Shown here one piece after another: positions 55,734-64,000 of a DNA stretch of 64,000 nucleotides. The first letter of the stretch is position 1. The number at the start of each line of letters is the position of its first letter. The notes below the pieces were generated by a model. That model did not search any database, was not told where the DNA came from, and saw only the letters and a program-made list of their open reading frames with translations. The translations under genes were made by a program, and so were the position numbers. The DNA is taken from NCBI GenBank assembly GCA_023055425.1, contig JALGPY010000004.1, forward strand, positions 62,519,718-62,583,717. Direction: 5' to 3'. This DNA comes from Linanthus parryae. Its lineage: Eukaryota > Streptophyta > Magnoliopsida > Ericales > Polemoniaceae.

Positions 55734-57007
55734 TTATTCGATTTTCCTTACAGCCCTACTTCTGACTTTCCTGGATGGAAAAGACTCCCCACGACGCGGA
55801 GCACCCGGATTATTCCCGTCATCCAATGATAAGACACCAAAACGTGAGCCAAACACGAAAGGACGATTCACTCCTCCCTTATACCGTGGATCAGGTACAT
55901 CATCGCTCTTACCCTTACCCTTGTCACGTGTACGGTTACTGCTATCCGTCTTCTTCCTCCGGTACGAAGCAATCATCCAGTTACCAAACTTGGCCTCCGA
56001 CAACTTTTCCGGTGCATTTTGCTCCGTAAGATCCGGCATCTTCTCGCCGGGAGCTTCATCATCTTTATCTAGTTGGGAAGCAACATTCGCTTTCACAGAC
56101 CATTGAGGACTAGTTTCACGCCAATGGCCATAGATACCACATTCAAAGTGGATATGATGTAATCCTTCGTATTCAACCAACTGTTTCTTCCCGTTGATCG
56201 AAACAGCAGGAGTTAAACTATGATTCAATACCACACAAACTCGAGCAAATTTACCTCTCGAAACGGCTATGGTTGTGCGATCGATATTGAGAGCTTTCCC
56301 AAATTGATTCCCAATATCTAGTAGAACATCCTCATGAAAATACTCCACCAGAGCTCCTCTGAGACGGATCCACACCGGCGTTGTCCTAATTAAAGCTTCA
56401 AATGAATCAAAATGAGGCGTCTAGGTCTGAACAATCAGGTAGTTCCCCTGGACCTTCCATGGACCTTCAATCAAAACTCTCTCATAGTCTTCCTTCAGGT
56501 AGAAACGAACACATAAACATCCATTCTCCAAATCAGTAATCTCAAAGCCCTTCTAGAGATCCCACTGCACCTCCAAACTGTGCTGAAGGACGTAGAAGTT
56601 AGGTTCTCTACCCAGAACCCTTAAATCACGACTCCATGGCCGGTGGAGTTTTCGGAGAAGAGGACCACCAATTTGGATACACAAACGACCATCCTCTGCA
56701 ATTTCCGACTGAATACCAACACAGGCCATCGATACATCCGGATCCATCGGATCCTCTTCCATGTAGATCCCAGGAGAAGAATTGATGAGCACATCTTTGA
56801 AATCTCTAGATCCAGAGATGGACTCATCCTCATCAGACCGGAGCTCGCAATGAATCGACGTCTGAAATTAGATTGGTTCCGATGGAGATGCCCAGCCAGA
56901 GTAGACTCAAAATTCATCCCGAAAAGAGACGGAGGAGATGGTGGAGAAGGAAACAGTAACAGAGGAGGAGGAGGTTCAACACTCGGAGAGAAAGTCTCAG
57001 AGCTCAT
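55734..57007 (-). pseudogene. LINE (L1-type) ORF1 fragment: DUF4283 and degenerate CCHC
   Basis: Reads from MSSETFSPSVEPPPPLLLFP (57007) leftwards. The DUF4283-like part appears in broken frames near 56420-56520 (RFYLKEDYERVLIEGPWKVQ, then a stop). The well-conserved section of ORF1 is VWIRLRGALVEYFHEDVLLD...NIDRTTIA, SRGKFARVCVVL (56375-56190). The zinc knuckle that normally reads C-x2-C-x4-H-x4-C is HFECGIYGHWRETSP, so its outer Cys residues are lost. A basic, Ser-rich tail ends at 55734. ORF1 binds LINE RNA (family knowledge). There is no ORF2 (endonuclease/RT) on the left, where the sequence abuts a hAT-like terminus (TTACAGCCCTAC, about 55749-55760). Confidence 0.85.
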
Positions 57008-57198
57008 TCTGGAGAGAGATTTTTTGAACTTAGAATTTCATTAATTAAACAGTTATTCTCCTTTGTATAAAACTGTAGTTTTTGGCTTATGCATGGATTA
57101 GAAGAAATGTTGGCAACCAAACCAGTCTGCTTCCCCGTAAACTTGCTTCTCTGTAGATATATATACATGTCCGTAAATTTGCTTCTCACATAAATATA
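57008..57198. other. Intergenic spacer next to the LINE relic
   Basis: A short repeat, AATTTGCTTCTC/AACTTGCTTCTC with GTAGATATATATAC, lies near 57135-57190. It may be part of the LINE 5' region. No gene is seen. Confidence 0.4.
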
Positions 57199-57464
57199 TA
57201 CCACTCTGTTTCTTCTTTCTCACCCCATTTAACTTTTTTTGACTCGTATTTGGGTCACTTTGACTGGGTAATTCGAATCGTAAAACGATGCAATTTTTTA
57301 AAAAGTTTTTAGCAGTGTTATAGAGGAACTTTTACCCTACAACACACAAAAAAAAAATTATCAAAAAATTAGCGTAACTTTGCTATCCAAATAATCAGGT
57401 CAAAGTGATCCGGTGAATAGTGGAAAAAAATCAAATGAGGTGAAATAGAATAAACAGAGTGGTA
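57199..57464. mobile_element. Stowaway-like MITE, copy 3 (266 bp)
   Basis: Termini TACCACTCTGTTTCTTCTTT and, as reverse complement, TACCACTCTGTTTATTCTAT. It shares the inner blocks TGGGTCACTTTGACTGGGTA and AATCAGGTCAAAGTGA with the copies at 23112 and 25954, and has TA at both edges. It is non-coding. Confidence 0.88.
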
Positions 57465-58594
57465 CATAAGGTTGTAGTTTTTGTTTTCTTTCCAGCAGTT
57501 GTATGCTCTATGGACAAATGTCTTGTTCTATGGACAATGGTGGTTGTCTAGAAGTAAATGGTAAAGCTGAGAGAACCATAATTTCATTCGAGCATAACAT
57601 AATTTTTACCTCTACCTTCCTATTGAGCCGGCCCCGTCGCACTGCATTACTCTGTTAGGTTTGGTTTCTATCGATGGGGTACTATTTTGTCGGTGTAATA
57701 AAGAAAAATTGGCCAGCTGTGGAACAAACGAACAAAGAAAACAAGTGCATTCAAATCTTTGGTACTATCATCGAGATGTAAGGTGGTTGTTTGACTCGAC
57801 AAATTTTGTCCACCGACTTCATTTGATTCACTGATTTCAGGACTAAAACTACCCTACACGGGAAGTCCGGGGAGGTTCTACCATTGATTGCTGCATCAAT
57901 TATGCTTAACTTGGTTTAACTTTCACTCGTGAATGATCTCAAAGTTTAATAGATTAGGTATCTTGTTTTGCAAATATAAAATATGTATCTTTCTCGTTAA
58001 GTTTGGCTACAATTTTTGGTTATGCAAATTCAAATCATCTCTCTTATTTTTTATGGATCACATGTATTTCATAAATTTTCTCAATTGTTTCCGACATCTT
58101 CTTGATTGGCGATGAAACATTTCAACCGTCATCTTTCCTAATTTTTCTATTCAATGACATTGTTTTGCATAACCTCTACTATAGAGAAAATTTAAAATAT
58201 CACTCATTTAAAATATAAATCAATAATATTATGTATAATTTTTCTGAAATTTATCTAGTAGCACTGGAGATGCTTTAAGTTCCAATAAAGCATATTCATA
58301 CTACTAGTAGCTAACACTTATTTATAATTTAATGAAAATTGTATATTTATTTTAAATGTTATAAAATTTTGGTAAGTGCTCTAATTGTATTAGTTAGTTA
58401 GATAAAACGTGTCATATTCTCAATATTTACTGCAAGAGAACTTTATTGAATTTATGACATAACTGCCATGAACATGTTTAGAGAAATATCAAGATTTATA
58501 TCCGGCTCTTTAAATATATATATAGAGCCAGAGACAACTATCTACTAAAATAAATAGCAGAATAGAGAGTCTATTGGAAATGCTCTATATGATT

Positions 58595-58645
<51 letters not shown>

Positions 58646-59489
58646 ATATATATATATCAATAGTGCCTATTGGTATGAGTCATTTTCTAAAGAATAACTC
58701 ATAATAACAAAGATACTACTCACCGTTGAAGGTGTTACCAGAGCCAGCCCGCAAGCTAAATCGACCCACCCCCTCCAAATACCCCAACCCGGTCCCAATC
58801 TGGCCCCTTCCAACCCCTTAACCCCGGCGCAGCCCCATATCCCCTAGCAGGGCCCCGAACCTGCCCCGGATCAATATTTGCCTAATGTAGCCCAGCCACC
58901 CGACCCCCTCCGGGTCGGTTCCTATCAAAAGAGTAATAATAATAATATATTATTAATATATACATATATAAATATTAAAAAAAATTAAGATTTTATTAAT
59001 ATATCCCGGACTAGCCCCCGACCGCCCTAACCCTTGAACCCGAGAGGTTTAGGCTCGGGACCAGTCCATATCAAATTTAGTAACCAACTACCCTCCCCTC
59101 CACTCACAACCCGTCCTAAGCGGCCCGATCCTTTGATGCCTTGACTTACCGTGAAGTTCAGAAATGTACATGTCTCCCGATCTATTTTGAACTAGGAGTT
59201 GGAATATTTGAGCATAAATATGTGTATGCACACTTAGTAATAAAACTCACAGCTGCTAAGCTACTTCGACACTGGGAACTGGGTAAAATTTTAAAAGCTC
59301 TGTCCCATATTACACAATAGCTCCACCCATGCTCAATATGGTATGGTATAATTGGCTGAATCTCCACTTCTTAATAATGGTTTCAAATTCAGTATGTCGC
59401 ATATTCGAAATATATTTCCGTGTAAGACATGATCTTTTGAGAAATAATTTGAACTTTTGTTGTACGAGTATGAAATGTATGCGCATAAC
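57465..59489. other. AT-rich intergenic DNA with a microsatellite and a C-rich island
   Basis: No gene. A (TA)n microsatellite lies at about 58588-58640 and a shorter run near 58641-58657. 58740-59130 is strikingly C-rich (CCCCGAACCTGCCCCGG, AACCCG motifs), which resembles hAT subterminal DNA, but paired termini were not found. Confidence 0.45.
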
Positions 59490-59697
59490 CAGTGGCGGAT
59501 CTACATAGGGTGGAGAGGGGGCTATAGCCCCCACTCATTTTTAAAAAATTGCAATTTGACCCTGTAATTTGTCTAATAAATTCGTTTTAGCCCCCACTGA
59601 AATTGATCAATAACCCCTGTTATTCGTATTTATTCATCAAAATCTTCTCTTTTTAAAGTTTAGCCCCCACTGACACAAAATCCTGTATCCGCCCCTG
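59490..59697. mobile_element. Small hAT-type MITE (208 bp)
   Basis: Perfect 8-bp duplication CGCATAAC at 59482-59489 and 59698-59705. Termini CAGTGGCGGATCTACAT and, as reverse complement, CAGGGGCGGATACAGG, a terminus type common in plant hAT MITEs. TAGCCCCCACT occurs three times inside. It is non-coding and about 560 bp upstream of the RGP start. Confidence 0.92.
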
Positions 59698-59705
59698 CGC
59701 ATAAC

Positions 59706-60258
59706 CTCTTAATTTACTTTCACTTGGTAAAATTGTCCCGTCAAACAACGCCGACATTGCGGCCCATTAAGTTATAAATATTTCTCACATTTCTCTTTAG
59801 ATCATACAGATTTGTGTCAAACTATAGATAAATAAATATAATTATCTATTATGAATTTACTATCTCAACGTCATGGAAGGATTAGTGTAGTCTTGCCGGC
59901 TGACTGACACAGTTTCACACTCAAAAATATGAATTTGTTGTGTACCACCACATTTATGATTTTTAATTCAATTGTAGAGCGTTTAAAGCCACTCTATGAG
60001 GTCCCGAGTTCCGAACCGGCTATTGTAATTCAATTCTTCTAAAAATAATCTTTTTTTCATTTTGAATAATAAAAATGAAAGATCGATTCCAGGAAAATGG
60101 GAAAAAACAAATTCGTACCGTACATGACACGTGAGTTCCCCCAGGTCTACAAATTAGAAACGCCAGTCTTCACCATTTCTCAGAAACCCGAGCCCTTTCT
60201 CCCTCTCTCTGGTTTTAAATTCCCCTTCCCCCTTCAAACCGGAGCTCCCCTCCCCAAA
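59706..60258 (+). other. Upstream region and leader of the RGP gene
   Basis: The region before the ATG at 60259. The frame of the RGP protein is open upstream to an in-frame ATG at 60097, giving a possible 54-residue extension ([20 protein letters not shown]...). Family members start at the MAA.. site, so I treat this part as leader. CT-rich CTTTCTCCCTCTCTCTGG at about 60194-60211 is typical of plant 5' leaders. No clear TATA box is seen. Confidence 0.5.
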
Positions 60259-62481
60259 ATGGCTGCTGCCACCGCACCGCCGGCGACCGTCACTCCGACG
60301 CCACTCCTAAAAGACGAACTCGACATCGTCATACCCACAATCCGTAACCTCGATTTCCTCGAAATGTGGAGGCCCTTCTTCCAACCCTACCATCTCATCA
60401 TCGTCCAGGACGGCGACCCCTCGAAGATCATCAAAGTCCCCGAAGGCTTCGACTACGAGCTCTACAACCGCAACGACGTCAACAGGATTCTGGGTCCCAA
60501 AGCTTCCTGCATCTCCTACAAGGACTCTGCTTGCCGCTGCTTCGGTTACATGGTCTCCAAGAAGAAGTATATTTACACCATTGACGACGACTGCTTTGTA
60601 AGCCCTACTTTCCTTCTCTGTTGATTTTGTTTTAATTGGACTAGTTTCTGAACTGGGTTTTGCGTCTTGGAGCTTTGTTTGAATTGGGTCCGGGGAATTT
60701 TGTATTTTTATTTCAGATTTGGGGTTATTAGTTCTGATTGTTTTTTCAGTGACTTTGGTGATTGTTAGAGTACTTTGTGGAATTGTGATGTTTAGATCTG
60801 CATCATTATGATCTGATTAGTTTGATCTGTTTGGTAGAGTAACAAGAAAAGAATTCTAGTTGAAATGTCATGGTAGAGCTTTTGCATTGGACTTGTCATC
60901 ACTAATAACAAGACTGATACTAAATCCCAAAGAGAAATTTGTTACTCTTTTTCGGATACCCTTTTTGGTTGATTTAGCTTCACTTGAAGTAACAAGGAAA
61001 ATATTTTGAATTACAGTACAGATTCTGGGTATTGTTGAATCTGTGGATTATATCTATTTCAAAGTCGCTTGAATTGGAAATGCTCTAGAAGACTTCCAAC
61101 TTCCAAGTCATTGTGTTCTCATAGGACATAATCTATCATCAATTTGCTTCTATTGTTTGAATCGAGGTGCTCTCGGTTGCTCTATGGTCTATAGGAAGTG
61201 ATGAATCGCGGTGATTTCAATTTTTTTGAGTTGGAAGAGTACAAAAGTGGTTGATAACATTGGAGGTTCATGTTACAGGTTGCCAAGAATCCTTCTGGGC
61301 AGGACATCAATGCACTTGAGCAGCACATCAAGAACCTCTTAAGCCCATCGACTCCATTTTTCTTCAACACCCTCTACGATCCGTACCGAGAAGGCGCTGA
61401 TTTCGTTCGCGGATACCCCTTCAGCCTCCGTGAGGGTGCCCCAACCGCAGTCTCCCATGGTCTCTGGCTTAACATCCCTGATTATGATGCTCCTACCCAG
61501 CTTGTGAAACCCCTAGAGAGGAACACTAGGTACACATTTCATCTTTGCCCTCGAATTTTAGATGTCCCTCAGATGGTTTCACACTAATATAAGGTGTCAA
61601 TGGCTAACTTGATTGATTCGCGAATTTTATTGAATAAAACTAGCAATGCTATGTGATATTTTGCCAGGTACGTGGACGCGGTATTGACTATCCCAAAGGG
61701 AGCCCTCTTCCCCATGTGTGGGATGAACCTAGCATTCGACCGTGAGTTGATTGGGCCAGCAATGTACTTTGGCCTGATGGGCGATGGCCAGCCGATTGGC
61801 CGCTACGACGACATGTGGGCCGGATGGTGTATCAAGGTATCATTCACTACATATCATATAGTTATACTCTTATCAGTTAGAGAAAGTATTCATTGGGACT
61901 ATTTCCACCACGTGGCATGCATGGTGGGCAACGCTTATCAGTTTCTGACTAATACACAACAAGTGGTGGGTAATATACAAAATTTGGTGGGTTCAATCTG
62001 TCTAACACAGATGATTTGTTTAATTCTGATTCACGTGCATCACCGCGCAATCATGCCACAGTCGTAGGGCTAGCCCCAATGAATACTTTCTCTATCAGTT
62101 ATCTATCACCGATGTATCAACTTGGTAAAATCTATGTAGGTGATATGCGACCACTTGGGGTTAGGAGTGAAGACGGGTCTGCCCTACATCTGGCACAGCA
62201 AGGCGAGCAACCCATTCGTGAACCTGAAGAAGGAATACAAAGGCATCTACTGGCAAGAGGAGTTGATCCCCTTTTTCCAATCTGTTGTCCTTCCCAAGGA
62301 CTGCACCACCGTGCAGAAATGCTATGTAGAAATCTCCAAGCAAGTGAAGGCGAAGCTGGGAAAAGTGGATGACTACTTTGTGAAGCTGGCGGATGCCATG
62401 GTCACTTGGATTGACGCTTGGGATGAACTCAACCCATCTCCGGCAGTGTCTGCTAAACTCCCCAATGGATCGGCCAAGTAG
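60259..62481 (+). CDS. RGP: UDP-arabinopyranose mutase / reversibly glycosylated polypeptide (RGP)
   Basis: Four exons: 60259-60597, 61279-61529, 61668-61836 and 62140-62481, giving 366 residues. All introns are GT...AG. The sequence is near family consensus: [35 protein letters not shown] (the DXD-type motif, ending at the exon 1/2 boundary), [20 protein letters not shown] (Arg164 corresponds to the reversibly glycosylated Arg), [20 protein letters not shown], and [14 protein letters not shown] interconverts UDP-L-arabinopyranose and UDP-L-arabinofuranose on the cytosolic face of the Golgi and supplies arabinofuranose for cell-wall polysaccharides and glycoproteins. It is soluble, with no signal peptide or membrane span. 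The length fits the usual 350-365. All motifs are intact, so it is probably functional. The gene number (RGP1-5) is not assigned. Confidence 0.97.
61880..62092. mobile_element. Mutator-like MITE in RGP intron 3 (213 bp)
   Basis: Perfect 9-bp duplication TATCAGTTA at 61871-61879 and 62093-62101. Termini GAGAAAGTATTCATTGGG and its exact reverse complement CCCAATGAATACTTTCTC. A 9-bp duplication and G-starting terminal repeats point to the Mutator superfamily. Without it intron 3 would be about 81 bp. Splice sites of the intron lie outside the element and look intact. Confidence 0.93.
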
Positions 62482-62576
62482 GACATGTCCTTTTCTGTAT
62501 TGGTCTAGGCGTGGGTCTTGATGATGCGAGTTATAGAAGAATATAGTTATTTTTACAGGAGTGTTATGCTATTTGC

Positions 62577-62715
62577 TGAGTTCTAGTAGGAAGTTATCGA
62601 CTGGTATTTTCAGTGAGTTTAGAACTAGTACTAGTATAATTTATTGAGTTCTAGTAGGAAGTTGTTATCGACTGGTATTTTCAATGAGTTTAGAACTAGT
62701 ACTGTTATAATTTAT
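62577..62715. repeat. About 70-bp tandem duplication in the RGP 3' flank
   Basis: Copies at 62577-62644 and 62645-62715 both contain TGAGTTCTAGTAGGAAGTT, CGACTGGTATTTTCA and TAGAACTAGTACT. They differ by a 3-bp insertion and a few substitutions. The duplication starts about 96 bp after the stop and so probably lies in the 3' UTR. Confidence 0.9.
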
Positions 62716-64000
62716 TGCTTATTCTATGTTAAATGCGGCATTGGAATGTCTCCTTTTGATATTTACAACTAGGGGACTGCCCGTGTCCGAGGACACTAAC
62801 CCAAAAACACGTTTCACCTATTGTATGTCATAAAAAAATGAGTATTTTCATCTACAAACATGGGTAGAAAACAAATGCAACATAGATAATTGTGTTATTG
62901 TCAATGATTAGAGAACTACGGCGTCCAAGAGATTGCTTATTGTCAATATTTTTGTTTAAATTTGCGGATTGGTTTATACAAAGTACATATGAGACAAATT
63001 GATGCCTGAAGCATCAACGAAATTACATTATGGTTATGATCATATTGCTCACGTCATGAGGGGGAGAATGGGTCATATTACATGACATGAGCCAAAATAT
63101 CATTGTCTCTACGGGTATGTACTATTACAAAATTCCAATAAATGGATAGCTTCTCAACAAATGGGTGTCGATTTGGGTATACACTTTAAGCATAAAAGGG
63201 TTGCTTGTGTACATATGTTGATCCTCCAGAAGAGGAACATAAATCAAAGCATCCAAAATAATTTGGGATATGGTTAAAATGCTCTACAAATTAAGAACAC
63301 AAGATTCTGGAGAAATCTTGGGGGTTCATATATACATCATCATAATTGATCAAAACCAACGTTGGTAATTGAATAGCCCTGGGAGAGGCTCCTAGCTCTG
63401 GAAGTAGCTAAAGGTACCTTAATGCAATAGTATGATCCTATTAATAATGATGATATAATTGAGGAAGCACTATATAAATCATATGATTATATTATGGGAA
63501 AAATGTTGACTAAATAGTTATTGGCCAAAACAAAGTCAACATGTGCATAGAAAATTGCTCGGGTACAATCATTTTGAATATGTAGAGCATACAAACAACC
63601 TGAAGCAGAATTTATATACTATGCAGAGACTACATATCCGCCGGTAAGCGTGTGATCTATGTAGTTATTATATGTCCGCTATAAAGCGTGAGACTCGTGT
63701 TAAGGTTCAAAATCCGCTGGTATGCGTGGGATTTATGTTAACGTTTATGTCCGCTTCTAAGCGCGGGACTTACAAAATGAGAACATGATATGGTATTCAT
63801 GATAAATTCTTATAACTATAATCTTCTCGTGGTGAATGATAATAATGTTGTATTAGTCTTGGGGACTACGGCACAATAAGCTATTATTTGAAATGTAACT
63901 AGTTACAAATACGATCCTACGAATCACAAATTTGTGAAATTCCATGGAGGTTGGTTCCCATGAGAAATATCTTATTTGCCTGAAGCAAATCAAAAAGTGT
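62716..64000. other. Unassigned DNA at the right edge, perhaps a copia remnant
   Basis: No gene is supported. A polypurine-like GAGGGGGAGAATG at about 63058-63070 and nearby text recall copia 3' regions, but no reading frame or LTR pair is visible before the window ends. Confidence 0.35.
63637..63780. repeat. About 37-bp degenerate tandem repeat, four copies
   Basis: TCCGCYRNTAAGCGTG-type cores at about 63638, 63674, 63711 and 63748: TCCGCCGGTAAGCGTG, TCCGCTATAAAGCGTG, TCCGCTGGTATGCGTG, TCCGCTTCTAAGCGCG. Each is followed by GAYTYRTG-like sequence. The core is partly palindromic. Confidence 0.8.

Noticed and set aside
58740..59130. C-rich island as a CpG island or promoter
   Set aside because: It has no adjacent gene, and the C-rich/AACCCG texture fits transposon subterminal DNA better.

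Overview
This window is nuclear DNA from a flowering plant, probably a eudicot. The evidence is spliced plant-type genes, LTR retrotransposons of the Ty3/gypsy (Tat, Athila) and Ty1/copia (SIRE-like) lineages, hAT, Stowaway-like and Mutator-like elements, and one clear housekeeping gene for the plant-specific enzyme UDP-arabinopyranose mutase (RGP family). It is typical transposon-rich intergenic DNA: one certain host gene at the right edge, a few gene relics, and stacks of nested insertions. The species cannot be named from the sequence.

Layout. 1-2.7 kb: no recognised gene; a cluster of G-box/ACGT motifs. 2.7-22.4 kb: an old, broken Ty1/copia element split by a young 15.1 kb Tat-lineage Ty3/gypsy element (6182-21308). 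The gypsy element has 627-bp LTRs that differ at about 7 positions, a CCTTG target duplication, a tRNA-Trp primer site, intact gag-protease and pol on the minus strand, and a tandem array downstream of pol. It also carries, on the plus strand, a six-exon gene with a plant mobile domain (PMD), its own promoter and five coding introns. 22.4-28.1 kb: two Stowaway-like MITEs, a DC1-domain gene relic and unassigned AT-rich DNA. 28.2-31.8 kb: a decayed hAT transposon (TSD GTCCCATG) inserted in an older hAT-type MITE (TSD AAAATACT). 33.0-49.4 kb: a nested stack. A copia fragment hosts a minus-strand Athila-like element. That element's gag is cut by a 10.8 kb SIRE-like copia element (TSD GGACG) and by a second minus-strand LTR carrying its own primer site. 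50.3-51.2 kb: a small TCP-like ORF and a possible 31-residue membrane micropeptide gene. 52.9-54.3 kb: a solo copia LTR (TSD TTAAC). 55.7-57.0 kb: a LINE ORF1 relic. 57.2-59.7 kb: a third Stowaway-like MITE and a small hAT MITE. 60.3-62.5 kb: the four-exon RGP/UAM gene, with a Mutator-like MITE in intron 3.

What stands out. (1) The intron-containing PMD gene lies antisense inside an otherwise intact Tat element. Because it is antisense, its introns cannot be spliced out of the element's genomic RNA, so it can travel as a complete gene. (2) The SIRE-like element is peppered with the palindrome CTCAAGGCCTTGAG and close variants, in LTRs, untranslated regions and codons alike. (3) The Tat tandem array has a 107-bp higher-order period made of alternating 53/54-bp monomers. 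(4) The Tat pol carries a duplicated H2C2 zinc-binding module. All family assignments rest on motifs read by eye; no database search was possible.
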